Source of the DNA: Balanoglossus misakiensis
Taxonomy: Eukaryota; Hemichordata
DNA length: 64,000 bases
Direction: 5' to 3'
Assembly: GCA_040954595.2 (NCBI GenBank)
Contig: CM082585.2
Location: 10,044,001-10,108,000 of the forward strand
A program made the translations under genes and the position numbers. The notes under the pieces were generated by a model that searched no databases, was not told the origin of the DNA, and worked only from the letters and a program-made list of their open reading frames with translations. Positions 50,261 through 61,343 of this stretch are shown piece by piece (position 1 is the stretch's first letter; every line of letters starts with the position of its first letter).

Positions 50261-51544
50261 GTCATTTTTTGATGATTTCCTGAGCTATAACCCATGTTTT
50301 TTTTCAAAAATCGGCCAAATTTTGATTTTCCGCAAAGTCGAAAAATTGTCATTTTTTGATGATTTCCTGAGCTATAACCCATGGTTTTTTTCAAAAATCG
50401 GCCAAACTTTGATTTTCCGCAAAGTCGAAAAACTGTCATTTTTTGATGATTTCCTGAGCTATACCCCATGTTTTTTTTTCAAAAATCGGCCAAATTTTGA
50501 TTTTCCGCAAAGTCGAAAAATTGTCATTTTTTGATGATTTCCTGAGCTATAACCCATGGTTTTTTTCAAAAATCGGCCAAATTTTGATTTTCCGCAAAGT
50601 CGAAAAATTGTCATTTTTTGATGATTTCCTGAGCTATAACCCATGTTTTTTTTCAAAAATCGGCCAAATTTTGATTTTCCGCAAAGTCGAAAAATTGTCA
50701 TTTTTTGATGATTTCCTGAGCTATAACCCATGGTTTTTTTCAAAAATCGGCCAAATTTTGATTTTCCGCAAAGTCGAAAAATTGTCATTTTTTGATGATT
50801 TCCTGAGCTATAACCCATGGTTTTTTTCAAAAATCGGCCAAATTTTGATTTTCCGCAAAGTCGAAAAATTGTCATTTTTTGATGATTTCCTGAGCTATAA
50901 CCCATGGTTTTTTTCAAAAATCGGCCAAATTTTGATTTTCCGCAAAGTCGAAAAATTGTCATTTTTTGATGATTTCCTGAGCTATAACCCATGGTTTTTT
51001 TCAAAAATCGGCCAAATTTTGATTTTCCGCAAAGTCGAAAAATTGTCATTTTTTGATGATTTCCTGAGCTATAACCCATGGTTTTTTTCAAAAATCGGCC
51101 AAATTTTGATTTTCCGCAAAGTCGAAAAATTGTCATTTTTTGATGATTTCCTGAGCTATAACCCATGGTTTTTTTCAAAAATCGGCCAAATTTTGATTTT
51201 CCGCAAAGTCGAAAAATTGTCATTTTTTGATGATTTCCTGAGCTATAACCCATGGTTTTTTTCAAAAATCGGCCAAATTTTGATTTTCCGCAAAGTCGAA
51301 AAATTGTCATTTTTTGATGATTTCCTGAGCTATAACCCATGGTTTTTTTCAAAAATCGGCCAAATTTTGATTTTCCGCAAAGTCGAAAAATCGTCGATTT
51401 TTGACGATTTTCCTGGGCTATAACCCATGATTTTTTCAAAAAATGACCAAATTTTCAAAATTCGCAAACTCGAAAAATCGTCGATTTTTGACGATTTTCC
51501 TGAGCTATAACCCATGATTTTTTTCAAAAAATGACCAAATTTTC

Positions 51545-52012
51545 AAAATTCGCAAAGTCGAAAAATTGTCATTTTCGGATGATTTTCATGAGCTATAACC
51601 CATGGTTTTTTCGAAAAAATGAAGAAATTTTGAAAATTCGCAAAGTCGAAAAATTGTCATTTTCGGATGATTTTCATGAGCTATAACCCATGGTTTTTTT
51701 TCGAAAAAATGAAGAAATTTTGAAAATTCGCAAAGTCGAAAAATTGTCATTTTCGGATGATTTTCATGAGATATAACCCATGGTTTTTTCGAAAAAAATG
51801 AAGAAATTTTGAAAATTCGCAAAGTCGAAAAATTGTCATTTTCGGATGATTTTCATGAGCTATAACCCATCGTTTTTTCGAAAAAATGAAGAAATTTTGA
51901 AAATTCGCAAAGTCGAAAAATTGTCATTTTCGGATGATTTTCATGAGCTATAACCCATGGTTTTTTCGAAAAAATGAAGAAATTTTGAAAATTCGCAAAG
52001 TCGAAAAATTAA
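51545..52012. repeat. Right edge: type C monomers
   Basis: Five to six monomers with spacings of 87, 90, 89 and 88 bp (CATGAGC or CATGAGA at 51588, 51675, 51765, 51854, 51942). They carry TTTTCGGATGATTTTC and AATGAAGAAATTTTGAAAA, the latter also found in the leftmost monomers. The array stops at about 52012. Confidence 0.85.
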
Positions 52013-53271
52013 TCACTGTTTTTTGGAAATAACACTCAGATCCAACTTAACTTTTTTAAAATTGTCACTTTTTTGTCAAATTTACGTAAAATGACGTATA
52101 CAATAAATTTTCAAATATCTTCACACAGATTACATCGAACTTTATAAATATCAAAATACAAACCACGCGCTTAGGTCTATTGCAAATACAAATGTACTAC
52201 CAAAAGCTGTTTCTCATACAAACGAAATAAACTTACTCTGAAAATGTGAACCTTGAGAAAATACAAATAATTTGTCTCATTGTCAAAAATGGACAATACG
52301 AGCACTTTTTGGTTGTTGGATATGGTTGAAATGGGGGTGGGGTGGGGGAACAAAATCTCGATTGTTTTCATTATGCACAAGTCAACTTATAAATTAGGTA
52401 TTACATACTTTGTGCATTGTTTACTCAATTGCACCTTTTTCATTCTGACCGATTTAACAAAGATCCAAATAATTAAAATGAGGTGGTAAAATCAGTGAAA
52501 AAATTGCACACTTCCCCTTTTTGCAAAATAAAACACACACACAACCCCCCCCCCCCCCACCACCACCCCCACCACCACCACAAAATATGCGTTCCTCACG
52601 GCAAACAATTCACATCTGACACGAATATATAATTTTTAGAAAATAACAAATTGTTTGCCTTTATATCTTTTTTTTCCCGGCGACTATCAATAATATTGCA
52701 TTTGTCCCATACAATACAATACGTTATTGATGTTTTGTGCGTTTTGTCGACCCCAAACATTGACGCGATGCCGCCGCCATGTTTGCACGAAACATGTGTC
52801 AAATATTTACCCTGCATGTGTGAAACAGTTATTCTTGAGGCTAATATAAATTGTACCTAGGCCTACTACTGATTTGTAATATGTATATAATAATCGGATA
52901 AATATGACGTCGTTTATCCATGGGCAAGATTTCGTATACAACTGTATACAAGAATTGTGATTATGTACATGTACATTATAGAGCGGCAAATTGCTACTAT
53001 TGCCCATGCGTACAACAATTGGAGATTTAACGAAACATCAGCACCAAATACAAACATGGAGATATCCCATCGAGTTGGCTAAATAACGAAAAAGTGTAGA
53101 AAACTGACACTTTTTGTAGAACGTAAAGCAAGTCTGGCAAATATTGTACTCAAAACTTTGAAAACACGCGTCGTCTTCACTAAATTATAAAAGTTGTTAA
53201 CACGTGATAAAACGGCTCAAATGAGCGACTGATAAAGGCTGCCAACTTCAGTATCGCAATTTTCATCGTCT
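52013..53271. other. Intergenic AT-rich region
   Basis: 1.26 kb between the satellite and the stop of the minus-strand small gene. It holds a 14-C run (52545-52558) continuing as CCACCACCCCCACCACCACC to about 52581; the other strand is therefore G-rich. No canonical AATAAA is visible for the minus-strand gene (no TTTATT on the plus strand), so its 3' end is undefined. Confidence 0.6.
52545..52581. repeat. Poly-C / CCA-rich tract (G-rich on minus strand)
   Basis: Fourteen consecutive C residues followed by CCACC-type repeats. The minus strand could form a G-quadruplex. Confidence 0.8.
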
Positions 53272-54991
53272 TCATCTTGATTCAGGTAGAGGCACCTCGC
53301 TATTTTCAATTTCTTCACTCCTGTAAGATAAAATACACAACGTGAAACTATAAGTAATAATCTATCTAAACGGTTTCCGCTCGCGTTGTCTGGACAACGG
53401 CTGGCCTGCATGCAACGATTGGCCGACGTGAATAGACTTGACGGCCAATTCACAAAACGGGATTGAGTCACCGACTGAACTTGAGTACATTAAAAAATCT
53501 TGCCCAGGCTCACGGTCGTAACGACTGTCTGAATTCGCATTTAACATCTGCCACGACACTTTGTGCGCATGTCCAGACTTTCATGGCCAACCTGAATTGT
53601 CCCTTTAACAAACACCGAACAATTACGTACTTCAACGTAACCTTGGGACGAGGCAACGTTAATTAAGCATGAAGCGTGCAGTGTTCTCACGTCCTTTCAT
53701 ATAATGTGAACGTGAAGATTTTAGAAATCACTTCATTAGAAAACACACACAGCCCTCGTGAACTCTTTTGTGCGGCGATTGGGAGAAAATGAGAAAAATT
53801 GAAATGTGGAATTATGGACATACAGATTAATCTATTCTAAATTGTACTAATCGTATTGCGTGTAGCTCAGCACAGCTGAGATAATATAAGTTTCGCGTTC
53901 AGCGAAATTCCGAAGATAATCCGTCATCTGGTGGTTTTGAATACGCCTTTCCTGGACACAGGCAGCATCGTATAGTTTCAAGTTTACAGCGGCGATACTA
54001 TTAAAGCGCGCTCAACTACGGGGCTTGTGTTCCTGGATACGAGTTACCAACGGTGAGCGCCTCTTGCGTACAGTTTTCGTTTTTGTCACGAACTTAATTG
54101 TCATTCGTTGTCAAGGTGTCTTACCAGACTTCCATTTCCAGTTCGTTAGCTATGTTTACATCGTCAACAGAAGCCAAACTTTTTCAACGAGGCCCTGAAT
54201 GTTGCAGTCACGATCTGGACATAAGAATCATCCTGCACGACTCCCTATAATAGGATATGATTTAATAAAAGTCCAGGGCCTATGGTACAAAAAATCCAGG
54301 CACAGCAAATATCATTTGTGACCTTGTAATGAATATCATTACGTCACCACTGTTTACTGTGACATTCAAATAGTGATTAACGCGCCGTGCGAGCATCGAA
54401 AAAAACAATGCAGGAATTGAATGGAACAGCCGTTATACACTGTTTTACACATTGTATTTTTTATTCGTTAATTAGAAAACGTGGTAATACTATTAAATAC
54501 CAGCACCATTGCATAACATAAAAATAAATGCCCTGTCGTGAGTGTCATTATTTTTTGCACGTGTCGTTTTTTCTTCTTCTAAATACTCACCAACTGCGAA
54601 TTCGTTGTCTTGCAAAGAGACTTTTTAACAGCTGAAGCTCGCGTTCGCTCCGCTCCGAGTGCCCCGCTCGTTTCACACTTACGTCGACATCGTAGAAATT
54701 CAGGATCTCCTTCAGAAGGGCAGTCGCCTCGCTGTACTTGCCGTTCCACAGGAGTTCTTGTACGTAGCACAGGCAAGTCTGTCTGTCCGTTTTACTCGCT
54801 CGGTCGAATTCGCACCATTCCAGGCTGACCAGGCACTTAGGTAGGGGCAGTTCTCCGCGAATGAGCCGCTGCATGTACGGCTGTAATATTTCCCAGAACT
54901 TGGCGATCTCTGTGACTGTCCACAGGGGTTCTTTCAGCGACGGGTCAACGACGATCGCGAGGCCAGTGGACAGTCGCCTTACTTTCTTCAT
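53272..54991 (-). CDS. Unrecognised small protein, two exons, 149 aa
   Basis: Exon 1 is 54591-54991. It starts at an ATG (54989-54991) with A at -3 that follows an in-frame TAG 19 codons upstream, and it ends at a GTGAGT donor. Exon 2 is 53272-53320, entered through a good TTTTATCTTACAG acceptor, and finishes the frame after 15 codons at TGA (53272-53274). The protein begins MKKVRRLSTGLAIVVDPSLK. It has an amphipathic middle (FWEILQPYMQRLIRGELPLP), a Cys-containing helix pair (CLCYVQELLWNGKYSEATAL, reminiscent of a TPR-like helix), a charged KRAGHSERSERELQLLKSLF helix and an acidic tail. No signal peptide or membrane span is seen. I do not recognise the family. The first exon is well supported; the second rests on splice signals only. 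It is divergent from the LRR gene with about 1.3 kb between start codons. Confidence 0.6.
53321..54590 (-). other. Intron of the minus-strand small gene
   Basis: 1.27 kb with no further exon recognised. The region 53640-54580 holds no recognisable repeat or coding sequence. Confidence 0.5.
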
Positions 54992-56363
54992 GCTTTTCTT
55001 CTTTGTGTTGTGACTTCTTGGATCTGATCTTATTCGCGAAGGACGCTATGACCGACCAGGACCAGGTCAGTGCGTTCGCGTGGTGTCCATTCCTATTGTG
55101 TATATACATTGGCGTTGCGACGCAAGGACTTCATTGTTTGTTTCCCTGGTTCATGGTTTGTTTCGGTGGCGGTGAGAGATTCCATTTCGAAAGAGGGAAG
55201 GCAGTCCACTAGTCGCTCTTTGTCACTGCTTGGCAAATGTCGAAGAAGAGCTACCGAGGACGTGAGGGTCGAATTTGTATTCTTTATGATTCTGACTATT
55301 GACGACATTTATGGCGGCACTTTTTTCAGCATCAAATAAAATGATAAAATTAGAACGTTTCCTTGTCAATTAATGGTTTACTCCAAGGCTCGTGACATAC
55401 TAAAGCAAAACGTGTGAATCCCCTCACGTGGGGAGGGGGATATGTAAACACTGACCATGGGTTTGTTATAAGTCTACTGCCTAGCAGTACAGGGGCAGAG
55501 AAAAAGAGATGAGTGTCGATTTAGCCCGGTGGGTGACCACGAATGGTCGATCCTTATGCTTCGGTCTCATTAGGAGTGAGAATTGGTTCCACCAAGCCAC
55601 GGCTCACCTTGATGGACAGAGCGGCTTAATGAAGGACAGGAGTGATGATGCAACTGGCGTGCAACAGTAGCGCATTGACTAAAAACAAATGTATCCGATA
55701 GCCAAGTCATTGAGGGCGCCGTTTATTGTCAGAACGCATGCGCCATGACCTTTGACTATTAAAAATGTTGTGAAGAAGGAATCAAAGTGAGCTTGATCAT
55801 AGTAGTACATGTACATGTACTTGTATTCAACTTGATCGCTGTATCAGGAACCTGTCTCCTACTGGAAGATTCGAGAGGCCAATAACTTGATTATGCTATA
55901 ACCAGAAAACTACCGTTGAAACGTAGAATTGATCGCCAGCGTACGTTTCATCGAAAGGTATGTCTGTAAATGTACATGTATCCCGCTATCCGTGACGTAC
56001 ATGTACATCGTAGATCGATCAGGTCTTGAAGGTTTTGGATACATTTGCAAGGTAAATGCTCATACCTGTTGGTTTGGTCACGTTTTGTCGACCATTCTTG
56101 GTTCATTGAAGGCTATAGTAGCTGTTCTGTCGCCACAACTTTTCTCGATGGCTGACCGCAGGAAATTTTTCTGACACGACAGTAAAAGGCCACTTGCAGT
56201 GCATACTGACCTCGGGGTCTTGGAAGTTGGGTCAGGTTTCATTGCCGAGATTGCGTTGACCGTCAAAATACAAGGAACCTTAGAAATTACTGAAATTGTT
56301 ACTTTTTTGTAGCATTACATTGCAGGCATCCAAATGGCGAAGAAAAGTTGAGAGGTGTTGAAG
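54992..56363. promoter_or_regulatory. Divergent intergenic / 5' region of two genes
   Basis: Lies between the start codons of the 149-aa gene (-) and the LRR gene (+). It contains an NRF1-like ACGCATGCGC palindrome at 55734-55743 and (GTACAT)n tracts near 55805 and 55970-56015. A possible non-coding first exon of the LRR gene ends at a GTATGT donor at 55958, with a TTGCAG acceptor at 56320-56325. No F-box or other coding exon is recognised. Start sites are not determined. Confidence 0.4.
55734..55743. promoter_or_regulatory. NRF1-like palindromic site
   Basis: ACGCATGCGC, the same one-base variant of the NRF1 consensus as at 8286, here in the divergent promoter region about 620 bp before the LRR start codon. 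Confidence 0.35.
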
Positions 56364-59300
56364 ATGACAGTGCTGTCACTTCACTTCCTTGCCAAGACGG
56401 TGGTAGTACAGATCCTCATCGACTATGAGGATAGCTGCCCGGAGTACCGGCAGAGGGCGCAGAACCTCATCCGGCAATTGCAGACGGAGCACTTTGCATC
56501 GGTGTCCGTGGATCTCCTGGAGACGCTGACGGAGAATTACCCGAGCGCGGTGAGCGACGAGCTTCTCTGTGTGCTGTCGCCCCCACACCTCCGGAGGCTG
56601 CACCTGGTTGGCTTCAACAAAGTGAAAGATGTGGAGAATCTCCATCACCTGTTCAGAAAGTGAGTATCAGTCTGTCATGTTGTAGTGTGATAACCAATTG
56701 GATCGCAGGTATCACTCATGTGATGGCCATGTGACCATGTTGTAGCCAATTGGATCGCAGACATCACTCATTATGTGATGGCTATGTGAGTAACCATGTA
56801 ATTAACCAATTCTGGATCACAGCCATCAATCAGCTACCCCCCTCCTACTTGGACCAAACTAAGTCAGCATAATGTGACAAAAATTGTTATTTTTACCCTG
56901 TTACTCTAGATGTTCAAAGATTGAATCACTTTCCCTGGATGGGTGCGAGGGCCTGGTCAACATCGAGCTGTGCTACTTTCTGTGCAAGACTCTGACCCAC
57001 CTGACCTCGGTTACCATGGAGAGCTGTCCTCCAATCACTGACGAGCACGTACAGGTGAGTAAAGAGTTAACAAACACTGGAGTGAGCGGGCGAAATGTAT
57101 TAATATTTTTCATCACCTTTCCCGTCAGATAGGTTTTCGTCAAATACTGACTAATATCAAGATTTCTGACCTCATTTGCTAACGCAACTACCTCTACTTA
57201 TGTTTCAGTTCCTATTGCTGTACTGCCCATCGCTGACACATCTGAACATCGCCTGGAACGAAGACATCACAGACAACGTGTTCAATTTGAAGTCGCTCGC
57301 CGGACAAACTTCGTCGTCATCATCGCAACAGGACGGGGTCGAGGCGCCCAACTTGCACAGCGTCAATGTGTCCGGATGCCGATCGCTGACCAGCAACTGC
57401 ATCCGATACTTGGCGAAGCTGTGTGGATCCAAACTGCAGTCTCTCAATGTCTCCTACACACAGGTAAATCACCAGTTCCAGGGCTTGTGTTAGATAATGT
57501 TATTTATCACGCAAAGAGCCAAAAAATGTGCGCGTAATTATAATTGAATTTACGCGTATAGCATATATGCTGGTACATAAGTACAGGGCGCAAGACAGTC
57601 TGATGGTATTGTTTTCATTTCCCCCTAGATGGACACGAGCATATTGTGGTATTTGTCGGGTTTCAATCTGGCAACAGCGGTACAGCTGGCGGTCTCGCAA
57701 GACGGCGAAGTGTTGGACAGGACCAACATCGAAGAAAAGCTGATCGCCGACCTGGTTGTGACGCAGAAGACGATGCAGGATGAACTCGACTGCTTGAAGC
57801 TGAAAGAGGAGTTACAAAACGATTTAGAATGCGGCGTTGATGGAAGTTCCAGTGGTGGCGGTGTTGCCACAAATGACGGCATCATAATGAATAGTGCCAA
57901 TGTGGGTGGAGGATGCCTTACTGGAGAAGACGATCAAGCAGCAACCCAACGTGACAGGTCAGAGGTCGGAGCCGGTCAAGTGTTTGCGGAGTTCCGCGAA
58001 AGTGAGCAAATTGATGCAATGGAGGAGGCGCGGATATCACAGCCCATCGATGCCATGAACGAGTATTTAGAGGAGCTAGGGGTTGCCAGGACAACAGATG
58101 ATGAGATGGTTGCTGGAAATCTGAGCAGTGAGAGAGACAGCTTGGATGTTCACCATCACTCTGCTAACTCTGAGCTGACAGGAACTGACGATGGTAGAGA
58201 TGCAGCTGATCGACAGGCGATCAGTGACGTCGACATTGGCGACGTTCACTTTGCCATCCGCGATATCAAAAGCAGCGACATGGCGTCCAAGTCAGTGGAC
58301 TCTCCCAGTTCTTCCCGTAATCCGTCCAGTCTATCCGTACAACTTAGCAGTACTTCCACTGGTCTTGCCAAATCCGATACTGAGAGGTCGCTGCGTTCAA
58401 GCAGCGTCGATGCAGAAGACATTAGCGCCATAAAAGTACTAAACGACGACCTTGGAATTACACACCGAGCCAACGCGGACGCAATTGCAAAGAGGGAAAA
58501 CCTACAGGCAGTGGAGAGAACAAGACTCTTCCAGCCAAACATGACCTCCCTGGACATCAGTAACATTTCCCTTGAAGCGCCACTAGCGGACAGCGCCCTC
58601 AGGGAGTTCTTTGCAGCCAACCAGAACATGAAGAGATTCTCCGTTTCGTGGTCGTTTCTCAATAACTTCACCCTGGAGTTCATTGCAAACCATGCACCTG
58701 AACTCAGGTACCTATCTCTTGTAAGTACTATAACGTTCCAAATATGATCTTTTACCCTTTTACCCTACAATCAGTCATTGATATTCACTGTATTGTAGCT
58801 TTGGACATTACACAAATTTTTGCAGGCTATTACAGAGCACAACTCTAGGTTTCTAATTGTGATGCATGTTCTGTTTCAAATCTTTAGATCGACTGCGAAT
58901 CCTTATCCAGTGCTGGCATCGTCTGCTTAACCAAATGCAAACACCTAGAGCATCTTGACCTTAAAGGTATGTCCATGTCCACAGAAAGTTTACAAAACAT
59001 TTCAAACCACTCTTCGATTCTTTTTTTTTTCAATTTCAAAGTTTCAAGGCAAATCAATGTAAATCTCTTTAACACTAGCTTTTCTCCCAGGTGTGTGTTT
59101 CATTTCAGATGCTGGCTTAGCCCCCCTCTTGACTAGGGAAGACTCTGCCCTTAAATTTCTTTGTCTCGCCGAAGCCAATATCACTGATTCAACTATGCTG
59201 AGGGTCAGTAAATATCTGGGGAATAAGGTAAGTGTCATTTCTTTTTTTGTGTGTCTGTCGGTGTATAATTGCTGCAGTTTTGTTGGTTGTAGTAAGTGTT

Positions 59301-60692
59301 GAGTGTTTGCCATATAAGGGCAGTGATGCAAATTAGGCCTCCATATTTAGGGGCGTGACTGTAACCAGGTTGTTCTGACTGGCTGTTCTCATGAAAAAGT
59401 AAAGCTTGTCTAATTTTAACGTCCTAGATTCATGATTTGGATATCTCGTGGTGTGAAGAAGTGACAGACACCGGCATAGGCGCTGTCGTTCATTCATGCA
59501 CGTCCCTGCAAAGCCTGAGTCTACGACAGTGTCCAACCAGCGACCAGACGCTGCTCTGCCTGGCTGACAACTGTACCAAGCTGACGGATCTCAATCTGTG
59601 TGGGGTCGGGGATCTGGGCGATGAAGTCGTGATTGCCTTAGCAAAGCAGTTGTCCGTACTGGAGAAGATTGATCTGAGTTGGAATCCAAGTATGTCACAG
59701 ATTTTGTTCATACTTAACAAAACATTTTGTACTCACTGTACTGACATGCAGGTTGAAGTAGTTTAGTGATTAAAGGAGAACAGGATGCTTGAGGTTATAA
59801 TATTAAAGGGGAACACTGGTATGGTTGATTTTGCAAAAATAGGTTGTTAAATACACTTCAATAATTAATGTAAATCTTACCTTTTCGTCTTTAATGATAG
59901 ATTTGACCGATGTTTCCATCAGCAAGTTGTTGCTGTGCTGTACTCTTATGAAGGAAGCCATTCTCTGTGGACTGAAGCGTATCACCTCAAAGCCATTCCT
60001 GCCAATCATAGCCGGTAAGCCACGCCCAGTTCTCGCCAAGTAACTAATGTATATGTGAACTGATAACAAAACGTTGAGAATCTTTTTATGTGAAGCACAT
60101 GGGGGGGGGGGGGAGAACAAAACATGATGTCATTTATGGCTTTTGCAGAATACAGAAGGTGGAAAAGATGCAAAGGTCTTCTGACTCTGAAACTTAAAGA
60201 GAGGAAACTGCTGGAAGTAACTGGTGATCCGCACTTGTCTAGTGATGAGGTAAGTGGATTTGGTCAGTGGGAGGTGTCGGACCAGAATAAACCCTGGTCC
60301 AGATAAATGTTTTCATTTGAATGTGGCTGAACTACCAAACACCGAGCGAAGTAGACACACAGCACTTGTCGATGATGCTGGCTATTTTATAATATACTGA
60401 ATCACAGCTAAGTAGAGCAACAGTGCCTCTGGCGCTATTTTTCAAAAATTCACATTTTTCATGACTATGTCTCATACATTACATTTTTACCTTTCTTCAG
60501 GAATTTGAAGATTTGTACATACCTCATCGATCCACAGCATACTCGCCGTGTCTCCGACTACTCGATGTGGAATATTGCAATCAGATAAACGACGACCTGA
60601 TCGCCGAGATTGTGGCGGTCTGCGTGGGTACTCTCAAAGTCAGGGACTACTACGGACAGCAAGTGGAACCAAAGTTACTCAGATTTAGATAA
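56364..60692 (+). CDS. RNI/FBXL-type leucine-rich-repeat protein, 10 exons, 884 aa
   Basis: Exons are 56364-56659, 56910-57054, 57209-57463, 57629-58720, 58888-58966, 59109-59227, 59428-59689, 59901-60014, 60149-60249 and 60501-60692, all GT-AG with agreeing phases. The stop is TAA at 60690-60692. Residues about 66-235 and 560-815 are cysteine-type LRRs of the RNI superfamily, as in FBXL and AMN1 proteins (for example LTHLNIAWNEDITDNVF, LDISWCEEVTDTGIG, LTDLNLCGVGDLGDEV). The C-terminus LKVRDYYGQQVEP resembles the end of some FBXL proteins. A single 1092-bp exon inserts about 300 acidic, Ser/Asp-rich, probably disordered residues between the two LRR blocks. No F-box is seen, so a ubiquitin-ligase adaptor role is only possible. 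ATG 56364 follows an in-frame TGA at 56349-56351. An alternative acceptor at 56410-56411 (GTACAG, phase 0) could join an unseen upstream exon, so the N-terminus is uncertain. Exact orthologue not recognised. Confidence 0.8.
56690..56835. repeat. Three-copy tandem repeat in LRR intron 1
   Basis: AACCAATTGGATCGCAG plus CATCACTCATGTGATGGC recurs three times at about 55-65 bp spacing with increasing divergence. Each copy holds a short palindrome around TCACTCA..TGTGA. Confidence 0.6.
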
Positions 60693-61343
60693 TACAAAAA
60701 ATTATGTTGAATTTAGTGACATTGCTGCATGATTTTGCATAGATTTCAAAATCCATAGATGAGTCCACTGGGTATATTTTAGAGAGGTCAACCTTTTTGT
60801 GATCTTAAAAATGATCTCAAAATCAACATACCAAAGTAAACGATCTTCAACAGTGCCTGAATGGTGTTGACAACACCTGACTTTTCATTTACGTGGAGAC
60901 CACATTGTTATTTTTGCAGGTGGCTTATAGCAGTAAAACTGCGATGTAAAGTTCCAAAATGTCGCTACTAAAAATGGCCAGTCTAAACTGAAATGAGTGT
61001 AACTGAACTAAAGTATACATACTTTACCTCTAAGTCTCTTTAAAGGAAATTGGGCATTTTTGTGAAGAAAAAAATTAGGATACATGATCTTGGTAGCTGC
61101 TTGCTAAAAAACAAAACCAATTTATCAGTACTGGTACTGAGAATATTTTACTTGGAATTGTGTCAAAACTTGTGATAACTGTACAGATCTAATTTCTTGT
61201 ATAAATGTAACTAGTTTTCACTTTGTGAATTCATTATTTTCATCTACATAATGAGCGATCATATGTACAGTATGTACAAAACAGAAGAAAGCAGGTGTTG
61301 GAATGTCAACATTCAAATTTGGTTGCCTTAGTTTTGTAATAAA
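60693..61343 (+). other. 3'UTR of the LRR gene
   Basis: About 0.65 kb without coding potential, ending at the AATAAA of 61338-61343. Confidence 0.55.
61338..61343 (+). terminator. Poly(A) signal of the LRR gene
   Basis: GTAATAAAAG gives the canonical AATAAA, 646 bp after the stop codon. Further AATAAA motifs occur around 61742. Confidence 0.5.

Larger units (their letters stand above)
29780..52012. repeat. 87/88-bp satellite array, about 22 kb
   Basis: Head-to-tail monomers of 87 bp (88 bp at the left edge) fill the whole stretch, about 255 in all. The core monomer runs from CTGAGCTATAACCCATGG through a T7 tract, AAAAATCGGCCAAATTTTG, then TTTTCCGCAAAGTCGAAAAA and TTGTCATTTTTTGATGATTT. Three subfamilies are visible. 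Type B is the core. Type A has ATGACCAAATTTTCAAAATT and TCGTCGATTTTTGACGA. Type C at the right end has TCGAAAAAATGAAGAAATTT and TTTTCGGATGATTTTC. Neighbours in the core are nearly identical while both edges are diverged, as expected for unequal exchange. There are no spacers, no embedded gene and no transposon ends. Copy number could be affected by assembly. Confidence 0.97.

Noticed and set aside
30452-51439. Open frames of 380-1404 codons on both strands as giant repeat proteins
   Set aside because: They are a consequence of an 87-bp unit with one stop-free frame per strand. They overlap on opposite strands, break at T-tract slippage and have no splice or promoter context.
29780-52012. CRISPR-like array
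   Set aside because: Monomers are contiguous without unique spacers, far longer than CRISPR repeats, and the window is clearly animal DNA.
55003-55339. Open frames of 69-89 codons just 5' of the small minus-strand gene
   Set aside because: Overlapping frames in the divergent promoter region, no homology, no splice context.
58246-58683. 145-codon minus-strand open frame opposite the LRR gene
   Set aside because: It lies opposite the strongly supported 1092-bp exon and has no motif of its own.
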